The notes beneath the pieces are model-generated. The model had not been told where the DNA came from and searched no databases. It was given only the letters and a program-made list of their open reading frames with translations. From the NCBI GenBank assembly GCA_003343685.1, contig QAKS01000068.1, positions 1 to 9,125 on the forward strand: a DNA stretch of 9,125 nt, written 5' to 3'. A program made the translations under genes and the position numbers. The stretch comes from Clostridiales bacterium (GTDB taxonomy: Bacteria > Bacillota > Clostridia > Christensenellales > Christensenellaceae). Within the stretch, counting starts at the first letter, position 1; each line of letters starts with the position of its first letter. Shown here in pieces: positions 1 through 5,746 of this stretch.

Positions 1-330
1 GGCGTGATTCCGCCGGTAACGCGGACTGCAGGCGGAATAAGGGATTACGGAGAAAGCGATATTTCGTGGGTTGAAAATGCAAAATGTATGAGAAAGGCAG
101 GCCTTTCCATTGAATTTCTGATTGAATATCAGAAGCTGTACAGCGAGGGAGAGCCTACCTTTCAAGCAAGGCTTGATTTACTCAGCGAACAGCGAGCTCT
201 GCTTTTGGCTCAAAAACAGCAGCTGGAAGAAACGCTTCATAAGCTGGACTACAAAATTTCAAAATACGAAGCAGCAGTCCGAACGGGCAAATTAGTCTGG
301 GACTGTGAGGAAAATAAGGAGGCTGAATAG
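1..330 (+). CDS. MerR-family regulator, AdhR/NmlR-like, 3' part (5' end outside window)
   Basis: This is the C-terminal 109 residues of a MerR-type transcription activator; the open frame continues off the left edge, so the GTG at base 4 is not the real start. What remains is the wing of the winged helix (GVIPPVTRTAGGIRDY) followed by a recognisable MerR helix (WVENAKCMRKAGLSIEFLIEY) and a long dimerisation coiled coil rich in L, Q, E and K (visible residues about 58-95). MerR proteins bind a long-spacer promoter as dimers and twist it into an active form. The Cys at visible residue 29 sits in the AKCMRKAGLS context, about where aldehyde-sensing AdhR/NmlR members carry their conserved cysteine (near residue 52 of a full protein); that equivalence is inferred. 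The gene ends two bases before the next start, so it is co-transcribed with the enzymes it probably controls. The family is clear; the ligand is a guess. Confidence 0.88.
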   Translation, partial: GVIPPVTRTAGGIRDYGESDISWVENAKCMRKAGLSIEFLIEYQKLYSEGEPTFQARLDLLSEQRALLLAQKQQLEETLHKLDYKISKYEAAVRTGKLVWDCEENKEAE

Positions 331-332
331 CT

Positions 333-1088
333 ATGGCGGTAAAACAAACAGCGGGCAGAGATGCTTTGGGTGATTTTGCTCCGAAGTTTGCTCAGTTAAA
401 CGATGATGTGTTATTCGGAGAAGTATGGTCAAGAGAGAATAAGCTGTCCCTTCGCGACCGTTCGTTGGTCACTGTGGTTTCGTTAATGTCTATGGGGCTC
501 ACCGACTCCTCTTTTCAATATCATTTGGCGTCCGCAAAGGAAAACGGGATCACAAAATCGGAAATCGCTGAAATTCTTACACACGCCGCATTTTACGCCG
601 GCTGGCCTAAAGCATGGGCGGCTTTTAAACTGGCGAAAGAGGTATGGACGGAAGGCTGCGCCGATGGTGATGAGAAAGCAGCGCACGAAAACGCTATGGT
701 CTTTCCGGTCGGGAAGCCAAACGACGAATTCGCCGAGTATTTTATCGGGCAAAGCTACCTTGCGCCGATTTCGACAGCGCAGGTAGGCGTTTATAATGTG
801 ACCTTTGAGCCAAAGTGCCGCAATAACTGGCATATTCATTATGCAGACAAAGGCGGCGGACAAATTTTAATCTGCGTGGCAGGGAAAGGCTATTATCAAG
901 AGTGGGGCAAGGAAGCGGTGTTGTTGAAAGAAGGCGATGTGGTCAATATCCCCGCCGGGATCAGGCATTGGCACGGCGCCGTTTCCGACAGTTGGTTTTC
1001 TCACCTCGCAATAGAAGTCCCCGGTGAAAACTGTTCCACTGAGTGGCTGGAGGCTGTGAGCGATGGCGAATATAATAAACTGAAATAA
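333..1088 (+). CDS. Carboxymuconolactone decarboxylase domain-cupin domain fusion protein
   Basis: A 251-residue two-domain protein. Residues about 8-100 are a CMD/AhpD-like all-helical domain (RDRSLVTVVSLMSMG, then QYHLASAKENG and EILTHAAFYAGWPKAW). It keeps the conserved histidine region but has no CxxC, so AhpD-type thiol peroxidase chemistry is unlikely. Residues about 150-230 are a cupin barrel. Its first motif is H167-I-H169 with Q177 in GGGQ, and its second is PAGIRHWHG with H212, giving a plausible metal site. Such fusions are common beside MerR regulators and flavodoxins in Firmicutes and are annotated only by domain; the substrate is unknown. The start at ATG 333 is set by AAGGAGG at 316-322, inside the end of the upstream gene. 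The 2-base gap to the MerR gene suggests translational coupling. Confidence 0.9.
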   Translation: MAVKQTAGRDALGDFAPKFAQLNDDVLFGEVWSRENKLSLRDRSLVTVVSLMSMGLTDSSFQYHLASAKENGITKSEIAEILTHAAFYAGWPKAWAAFKLAKEVWTEGCADGDEKAAHENAMVFPVGKPNDEFAEYFIGQSYLAPISTAQVGVYNVTFEPKCRNNWHIHYADKGGGQILICVAGKGYYQEWGKEAVLLKEGDVVNIPAGIRHWHGAVSDSWFSHLAIEVPGENCSTEWLEAVSDGEYNKLK

Positions 1089-1100
1089 AGGAGCAAGAGC

Positions 1101-1577
1101 ATGAGCAAAAAATTGGTGGCATATTTCAGTGCAAGCGGCGTAACCGCCGGACTTGCAAAAATGTTAGCGTCTGCTGTCGGTGCGGATTTGTACGAAATGA
1201 AAGCGGCACAGCCGTACACCTCGGCAGACCTCGACTGGACAGACCGAAACAGCCGTTCCAGCGTTGAGATGAATGACAAAAACTTCAGACCCGCTATTGC
1301 AAATAAGGTCGAAAATATGGAGCAGTATGACGTCGTCTATGTAGGGTTTCCGATTTGGTGGTATGTCGCGCCGACAATCGTCAATACATTTTTGGAAAGC
1401 TATGATTTGTCGGAGAAAACCGTCATTCCTTTCGCTACATCCGGCGGCAGCGATATGGGAAACACCAACGCGGGGCTTGCGCCGTCCTGCAAAGGTGCCG
1501 TCCTGAAAAACGGCAAAAGGTTTTCGGCAAACGCGGCGGAAAGCGAGCTTGCGGCATGGGCGGCCACTGTTGAATAG
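1101..1577 (+). CDS. Flavodoxin (FMN-binding)
   Basis: A 158-residue flavodoxin, a usual length for the long-chain clostridial type. The N-terminal phosphate-binding loop is YFSASGVTAGLAKMLA (about residues 8-23), a variant of the YFSxTGNT signature in which N is replaced by V. The isoalloxazine-contacting loops are VGFPIWWYVAPTIVNTFLE (about 76-94) and PFATSGGSDMGNT (about 111-123). It is a soluble cytoplasmic FMN protein likely to pass electrons or reduce small electrophiles. The gene follows the CMD-cupin gene by 12 bases, with AAAGGAG at 1087-1093 overlapping the previous stop, and precedes a second flavin protein by 15 bases. The redox partner cannot be read from the sequence. Confidence 0.92.
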   Translation: MSKKLVAYFSASGVTAGLAKMLASAVGADLYEMKAAQPYTSADLDWTDRNSRSSVEMNDKNFRPAIANKVENMEQYDVVYVGFPIWWYVAPTIVNTFLESYDLSEKTVIPFATSGGSDMGNTNAGLAPSCKGAVLKNGKRFSANAAESELAAWAATVE

Positions 1578-1592
1578 AGAAAGAAGGTCTTT

Positions 1593-2132
1593 ATGAGCAG
1601 AAAGGTACTTGTTATTTCGTCAAGCCTGCGCAGGGGCAGCAACACGGAAATGCTTGCCGACGAATTTTTGAAAGGAGCGGCGAGTGCGGGACACAGCGCA
1701 GAGAAGCTGGGCCTTGCAGGGAAAACAATCAATTTCTGTATTGGCTGTCTTGCCTGCCAACAGACAAAGAGATGCGTTATTGACGATGACAGCAGAGAGA
1801 TAACCGAAAAAATGCTGAACGCCGATGTAATCGCATTTGCAACTCCCGTTTATTATTACAGCGTCTGCGGCCAGCTAAAGACCGTGCTTGACAGGGCAAA
1901 TCCACTTTTTGTGTCGGATTATAAATTCCGCGACATTTATCTTCTGGCAGCCGCCGCCGAGGATGAACCCGAAACGGTTCAAGGAACAGAAACGGCGGTG
2001 CAGGGATGGGTCAGCTGCTTCCCCAAAGCAGCCCTTAAAAGAACGATTTTCGCGGGCGGCGTCAATGACGCAGGCGACATAAAGGGGCATCGGGCTTTAA
2101 AAGAAGCGTATGAAGCGGGAAAGCAATTATAA
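1593..2132 (+). CDS. NAD(P)H-dependent FMN reductase / iron-sulfur flavoprotein-like protein
   Basis: A 179-residue flavodoxin-fold oxidoreductase. The FMN phosphate loop is SSSLRRGSNTEMLA (residues 9-22), and the flavin-ring segment is ATPVYYYSVCGQLKTVLDR, ending near residue 101. Between them is a cysteine cluster C49-x2-C52-x2-C55-x5-C61 (within FCIGCLACQQTKRC), matching the compact CX2CX2CX4-7C pattern that holds a 4Fe-4S cluster in archaeal and clostridial iron-sulfur flavoproteins. The protein may therefore carry both FMN and a cluster, which would suit electron transfer to quinones, oxygen species or its flavodoxin neighbour. It could instead be a plain NADPH-dependent FMN reductase with unliganded cysteines. 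The start at 1593 follows GAAGG at 1583-1587. The stop overlaps the Shine-Dalgarno of the dehydrogenase gene. Confidence 0.88.
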   Translation: MSRKVLVISSSLRRGSNTEMLADEFLKGAASAGHSAEKLGLAGKTINFCIGCLACQQTKRCVIDDDSREITEKMLNADVIAFATPVYYYSVCGQLKTVLDRANPLFVSDYKFRDIYLLAAAAEDEPETVQGTETAVQGWVSCFPKAALKRTIFAGGVNDAGDIKGHRALKEAYEAGKQL

Positions 2133-2137
2133 GGAGG
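2131..2137 (+). promoter_or_regulatory. Ribosome binding site fixing the dehydrogenase start
   Basis: AAGGAGG lies 8 bases before ATG 2146 and overlaps the stop of the preceding gene. It selects ATG 2146 over the in-frame ATG 2110, which sits upstream of it and inside the previous coding region. Confidence 0.85.
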
Positions 2138-2145
2138 AATTGACG

Positions 2146-3318
2146 ATGAACGACTTTATTTTTCACAATCCCGACAAAGTATATTTCGGCAAAAATCAAC
2201 TGGAGCATCTGCCTGAAGAGCTTTTGAAATTCGGCAAAAGGGTCTTGCTTGTTTACGGCGGCGGCTCGATCAAGAAAAGCGGGCTTTACGATTCTGTTAC
2301 CGAATTGCTGAAAGCAAACGGCTTGGAGGTGTTCGAGCTTGCGGGCGTTGAGCCGAACCCTCGGCATACGACGGCGAACCGGGGCGCCGATATCTGCAAA
2401 AAAGAAAATATCGACGTGGTTTTAGCGGCGGGCGGCGGCTCGGTAATCGACTGTGCAAAGGGCATTGCGGCAGCGGCCGTAACCGAAAGCGGCGATGTTT
2501 GGCATTTGGTCTCAAACAGAATTTGGATAACCGAGGCGCTGCCGGTTGCCGCAATTCTGACAAACGCCGCAACCGGCTCTGAAATGGACGCATGGGCAGT
2601 GATTTCCAATATGGATACAAACGAAAAAATCGGACTCGGCGGCAGCGCGCTTGTTCCGAGAGTCGCTTTTGAAAATCCCGAGCTGAGCTTTTCACTTCCG
2701 CCCTATCAGACAGCTTGCGGCGCGTTTGATATTTTCAATCACGTTTTAGACAATTACTATCTTGCGGGCGGCGCGACCTTTGATATGATTCTGGAGTTTC
2801 AGGAGGCGGTTATGCGCGCCGTTGTAAAATGGGCGCCGATTGCCATGAGGGAACCGAACAACTATGAAGCAAGAGCAAATCTGATGTGGGCGTCTTCTAT
2901 GGCGCTCAATACCGTGCTTGACGCGGGGACTGTTCACGGCTGCGCCTGCCACGCTATGGAGCACGAGCTATCCGCATATTATGACATTACGCACGGCCAC
3001 GGCTTGGCAATCGTAACGCCCCGCTGGCTCACGTATATTCTGAATGAAACGACGGCGCCTGCTATTTACCGCCTCGGGGCAAAGGTGTTCGGCATCTGCG
3101 AGACCCTTGAGGCAATGGACGGGGCGAAAAAAGCGATTGAGGCAGTTGCGGATTTCTGCTTTAACACGCTTGGCTTAAAGGCCAACCTTTCCGATTTGAG
3201 CATTGACGAAAAGCACTTTAAGGCTATGGCAGACCACGCTTGCTGCGGCGGAATAATTTCGGGGCCGAAAGACCTTGTGCCTGCCGATATAGAAGCGATT
3301 TACAGGATGTGCCTGTAA
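2146..3318 (+). CDS. Iron-containing alcohol dehydrogenase (YqhD/butanol dehydrogenase type)
   Basis: A 390-residue group III metal-dependent alcohol dehydrogenase that interconverts aldehydes and alcohols in the cytoplasm. The N-terminal nucleotide domain carries YGGGSIKKSG (about residues 37-46) and AAGGGSVIDCAKG (about 94-106), the pattern of NADPH-preferring YqhD/BdhA enzymes. The C-terminal helical domain shows the expected metal ligands: D195 and H199 (FDIFNH), H269 (CHAMEHEL), and H283 (ITHGHGLA), with the family's 14-residue spacing between the last two. It ends in a normal C-terminus with full family length. It closes the MerR-led operon, 13 bases after the flavoprotein gene. YqhD-like enzymes scavenge short toxic aldehydes such as butanal, glyoxal or methylglyoxal, so here a detoxifying role is a good inference; a fermentative alcohol-forming role is the alternative. 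Confidence 0.95.
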   Translation: MNDFIFHNPDKVYFGKNQLEHLPEELLKFGKRVLLVYGGGSIKKSGLYDSVTELLKANGLEVFELAGVEPNPRHTTANRGADICKKENIDVVLAAGGGSVIDCAKGIAAAAVTESGDVWHLVSNRIWITEALPVAAILTNAATGSEMDAWAVISNMDTNEKIGLGGSALVPRVAFENPELSFSLPPYQTACGAFDIFNHVLDNYYLAGGATFDMILEFQEAVMRAVVKWAPIAMREPNNYEARANLMWASSMALNTVLDAGTVHGCACHAMEHELSAYYDITHGHGLAIVTPRWLTYILNETTAPAIYRLGAKVFGICETLEAMDGAKKAIEAVADFCFNTLGLKANLSDLSIDEKHFKAMADHACCGGIISGPKDLVPADIEAIYRMCL

Positions 3319-3361
3319 ACAAAGAAAACGGCATCACGATTCAAACATGCAGCCGCACACC

Positions 3362-3395
3362 TTTTTGAACGCCTCTTTAAGGGGGCGTTCAAAAA
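3362..3395. repeat. 12-bp inverted repeat between convergent genes; possible transcription end
   Basis: TTTTTGAACGCC (3362-3373) pairs perfectly with GGCGTTCAAAAA (3384-3395) around a 10-base loop. It lies between the dehydrogenase (+) and the XRE gene (-). The T-run precedes the left arm and the A-run ends the right arm, so RNA of either strand has the A tract after the stem rather than a U tract. It is thus not a canonical intrinsic terminator, though the stem could stabilise mRNA ends. No other gene was seen in 3319-3440. Confidence 0.45.
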
Positions 3396-3440
3396 ATGAC
3401 TCTTATGTGATATGGATGGGTGTCGGCCGAAAATATAAAG

Positions 3441-3904
3441 TCAAAGCTTCGGTTTATGCTTCCGGTTCTTCCAAACACGGTACAAAATGTCTTTCAGAAC
3501 CAACATGGCGTCCTGCTCATTAAATTGATATTCCCGCTTCATGTCGTCCAACATTCCGTTTATTTTTCGCGCATAGCCGGAAATATTCACTTTGCTTTGA
3601 TATGCAAGCAAAACGGGATATTTTTTTCCCCACACATTTGTCCAGTCAATTTTCTCCTCGACGTCCCCGTTCGTTTTATCAATGGTCTCCTGAATTTCTT
3701 TTATATCAATGTCAAAGTCGATCAGCTCATCCAGCGATATTTTATATAAGGCGGCCATTTTTTTGCCTGACGAATATCAGGAACAGTTTCGTCCGTTTCC
3801 CATTTGGAAACAGTCTGCCTGCTCACACCCAGCTTTTCCGCCACCCCTTCCTGCGAAAGCCCGCGTTTTTTTCTTGCATGAAATAAACTGTTTCCCAAAC
3901 TCAT
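3441..3904 (-). pseudogene. XRE-family HTH regulator split by a one-base frameshift
   Basis: Two overlapping minus-strand frames make one regulator. The first (from ATG 3904) has the XRE helix-turn-helix: LFHARKKRGLSQEGVAEKLGVSRQTVSKWE with DETVPDIRQAKK, residues 7-49. It then goes out of frame at WPPYIKYRWMS and stops at 3722. The second frame, starting at 3758, continues the homology as MAALYKISLDELIDFD and runs to 3441. Read together the protein is about 154 residues: an N-terminal DNA-binding domain and an unassigned, charged helical C-terminal part. The switch falls at a run of seven T on + (3758-3764; A on the coding strand). One more A, or a -1 slip, restores the frame. AAGGAGGA at 3911-3918 precedes the first ATG by 6 bases. 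It may be a true mutation, slippage or an assembly error in the homopolymer. Confidence 0.8.
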
Positions 3905-3910
3905 GGATAG

Positions 3911-3918
3911 TCCTCCTT
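3911..3918 (-). promoter_or_regulatory. Ribosome binding site of the XRE gene
   Basis: TCCTCCTT on + reads AAGGAGGA on the coding strand and lies 6 bases before ATG 3904. It is a strong site and argues that translation begins at the helix-turn-helix end, not only at the internal ATG 3758. Confidence 0.8.
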
Positions 3919-3929
3919 GTCGGCTCTCA

Positions 3930-3979
3930 GCAGTATTGTATTACTTTATAGGGAGAAACTCTACCAATTATCATTATCA
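3930..3979 (-). promoter_or_regulatory. Possible promoter region of the XRE gene
   Basis: The AT-rich minus-strand stretch just upstream of the regulator contains candidate -10 boxes TATAAA and TACAAT and possible -35 boxes TTGATA and TTGGTA. No pair has both a good match and a 17-base spacer. The repeat TTATCATTATCA (3969-3980 on +) could be an operator. This is a weak call based on position and AT content. Confidence 0.3.
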
Positions 3980-3981
3980 AA

Positions 3982-4196
3982 GCCGCACGTTTTTTTCACA
4001 TGCGGAAGATTTTTCGGCTGTTAATTGATTGCTCTTAGGATGGTCATACGGTCATACAGCGAGGGTCAACGGGTAAAGGGCGAGACAGTATGCGGGGCGA
4101 CGGCGAAGGCTCGCAGCGGAGCGCGGAGACAAAAAACTTAAGAAAAAAGAATACACAAAAAAAGGCCGCCGGTCGCTCCGACAGCCTTTTAACGGT
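3982..4196. other. Intergenic stretch with small hairpin and GC-rich patch, no recognised gene
   Basis: The gap holds a small hairpin (arms near 3983-3989 and 3999-4005, CCGCA/TGCGG ends around a T-run). A tandem repeat GGTCATAC occurs twice near 4042-4057. A GC-rich patch at about 4080-4130 is unlike the AT-rich DNA on its left. A 33-codon + frame runs from ATG 4040 to the TAA at 4139-4141 (begins MVIRSYSEGQ, ends SGARRQKT). It has no good ribosome binding site and I do not recognise it, so I do not call it a gene. The last 40 bases are the terminator listed separately. Confidence 0.5.
4157..4190 (-). terminator. Intrinsic terminator of the glycerophosphotransferase gene
   Basis: On the minus strand AAAAGGC-TGTCGG, loop AGCGA, then CCGGCG-GCCTTTTTTT form a 13-bp stem with two G-U pairs, followed by a seven-T run. 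It starts 7 bases after the TAA at 4197-4199. The opposite direction has only TTTTAA, so it works mainly for minus-strand transcription. Confidence 0.85.
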
Positions 4197-5588
4197 TTAT
4201 TGATCTGCGTTTATCAGATAGTCCAAAATGCGGTCGGTGGCGTGTCCGTCGCAGGCGCTCATAAATTCCTGACGGAAGCGCGCGACGCGCTCGCGATCGA
4301 AGCTTCTGTCCTGTTCGTTCACCGCCGCAATAATGCCCGCGGTGTCGGTGACGATGGGGCCGGGTACAAAATCCCGATAAGGATAGTAAAAACTTCTGCC
4401 CTCCTCATATTCCTCAAGGTCATAGGCGTAGAAAATCATAGGACGCTCCAGCAGGGAATAGTCAAATATGAGCGATGAGTAATCGGAGATGACCATATCG
4501 GCAGCACAGAGTGCGTCTTCGATGGAGGCGGTGGCGGAAATGTCGTACAGAAAGCCCTCCGTGCTGGCGGCAGTCGCTTCGTCCAGCTCAGTGGCGTTCC
4601 GAACGAGCGGGTGAAGCTTGCTGACAAATATATACCTGTCCGACAGCGCATCGAAAAGCGCTTTATAGTCGAGAGGGGAATGGATATACGACTTTTTTAT
4701 GCTGTTGCCGCGGAAGGTGGGGGCATACAGAATAATCTTCCGTCCGTTGATGCCGGGACACAGCTTTTCAACAGCCGCTCGCCCCCGCTCGACCCGGCCC
4801 GGTGCATAGTATTCGTCTGTACGCGGTGTTCCCAGCGGGCGGATAATATCCGTGCCGCAGTGAAATGCGTCGTCATAGGCTTCGACTACCTTGGGCGCAG
4901 AGACAAACACATCGGTATAGGTGTTGTGGATGGGAAATTTCTCCATCGTCTCGCGGCTCATTCCCCAAGAGGTGTCGGCAGTGGAATAGCCGAACTTTTT
5001 AAACGCGCCGCTCGCGTGCCACAGCTGAACGGTATGGGTTCCTTTGCGGGGCTTGTTCGCATACAGGGGCATAAAATATTCGGTAAAAAATACAAACTTT
5101 GCGCGGGCATACCGCTTTGTGAATTTGCGGTAATACAAAAAATACACGAACTGTTTGCCGAGCCCCTTGTCAGGAGCTTTCGGATTTAGGAGCAGCTCAC
5201 AGGTGTAGCCCATTTGAGAGAGCTTTTCGTAAATATCCTGCATATTGTCGGGCAGCGTGTCGTAATGATCGTTTACGAAAAGGGCCAGCTTTTCGTCTAT
5301 GGGCTTTTTACAGCCTTTTTGATACACGCCGGGCCAGTATTTAAAAAACAGGAAATCCCGCTTTTTATAGCGGCGGATTTTTCTCTCGTCAGCGAGCGCC
5401 CGGGTGACCTCATAGCGGGCGGCAAGCAGCTCCTTTTCTTTTTTGGTCAGCTCGGGATCGGGCCATTCCGGGTCGTAATTTTTGATCATTTCCCCGGCAA
5501 GCTGGCGGCCGATTTTGCGTATTTCGTATTCGATCAGCTCTTCCTTCAGCTTTTTTTGTTTTCGGCTCAGAAGTTTCTTTATCCTCAC
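4197..5588 (-). CDS. CDP-glycerol glycerophosphotransferase family protein (TagB/TagF-like)
   Basis: A 463-residue member of the Glyphos_transf family, which moves glycerol-phosphate (or a similar polyol-phosphate) from a CDP donor onto a membrane-linked acceptor to build teichoic-acid-type wall polymers at the inner face of the membrane. Family motifs appear in order: LWHASGAFKKFG with H191, LGTPRTDEYY (252-261), YAPTFR (288-293), KLHP with H326, ISDYSSLIFDY (367-377) and the donor-site tail IFYAYDLEEYEEGRSFYY, then PGPIVTD. The two conserved histidines match the catalytic pair of TagF-type enzymes. The first 80 residues are basic and charged, and may help it sit on the membrane. The start is GTG 5588, chosen because AAAGGAG (5599-5605) lies 10 bases upstream. 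It stands alone, with its own promoter and terminator. The exact polymer, and whether it is a primase or polymerase, cannot be told. Confidence 0.92.
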   Translation of the reverse strand: MRIKKLLSRKQKKLKEELIEYEIRKIGRQLAGEMIKNYDPEWPDPELTKKEKELLAARYEVTRALADERKIRRYKKRDFLFFKYWPGVYQKGCKKPIDEKLALFVNDHYDTLPDNMQDIYEKLSQMGYTCELLLNPKAPDKGLGKQFVYFLYYRKFTKRYARAKFVFFTEYFMPLYANKPRKGTHTVQLWHASGAFKKFGYSTADTSWGMSRETMEKFPIHNTYTDVFVSAPKVVEAYDDAFHCGTDIIRPLGTPRTDEYYAPGRVERGRAAVEKLCPGINGRKIILYAPTFRGNSIKKSYIHSPLDYKALFDALSDRYIFVSKLHPLVRNATELDEATAASTEGFLYDISATASIEDALCAADMVISDYSSLIFDYSLLERPMIFYAYDLEEYEEGRSFYYPYRDFVPGPIVTDTAGIIAAVNEQDRSFDRERVARFRQEFMSACDGHATDRILDYLINADQ

Positions 5589-5598
5589 GCCCCAGGTT

Positions 5599-5605
5599 CT
5601 CCTTT
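5599..5605 (-). promoter_or_regulatory. Ribosome binding site supporting a GTG start
   Basis: CTCCTTT on + is AAAGGAG on the coding strand, 10 bases before the GTG at 5586-5588. It is the reason for choosing the GTG as the start. Confidence 0.75.
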
Positions 5606-5637
5606 ACTCCTCATAGAATTTTCAGCAGGAAAAGGAC

Positions 5638-5668
5638 AAAAAACGCGTAACAGAGTGTGCGCGTTTTT
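5638..5668 (-). terminator. Leader hairpin: upstream-gene terminator or attenuator
   Basis: On the minus strand AAAAACGCG (5668-5660) pairs with CGCGTTTTT (5647-5639) around a 12-base loop and ends in a run of six T. It sits downstream of the promoter at 5690-5718 and upstream of the GTG start. It can therefore end read-through from the propeller gene and also lies inside the leader of the glycerophosphotransferase mRNA. The GC core is only four pairs, so its strength is uncertain. Confidence 0.55.
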
Positions 5669-5689
5669 ATCCGTATTGAACTACGTATT

Positions 5690-5718
5690 ATCATAACTGG
5701 AACAGGCATTTCTGTCAA
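5690..5718 (-). promoter_or_regulatory. Sigma-A type promoter for the glycerophosphotransferase gene
   Basis: On the minus strand a perfect -35 TTGACA (5718-5713), a 17-base spacer and -10 TATGAT (5695-5690, five of six). Transcription should begin near 5683, leaving a leader of about 95 bases that contains the hairpin at 5638-5668. It lies in the gap after the stop of the propeller gene. Confidence 0.85.
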
Positions 5719-5746
5719 TGGCGGACAAAAACGTCTGCATCCAATT

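Noticed and set aside
2110..2145. Earlier in-frame ATG for the alcohol dehydrogenase
   Set aside because: The strong AAGGAGG lies after this ATG and directs initiation at 2146; the extra 12 residues do not match the family N-terminus.
4040..4141. 33-codon + strand frame in the intergenic gap
   Set aside because: It has no ribosome binding site and a composition typical of GC-rich noncoding patches; I do not recognise it.
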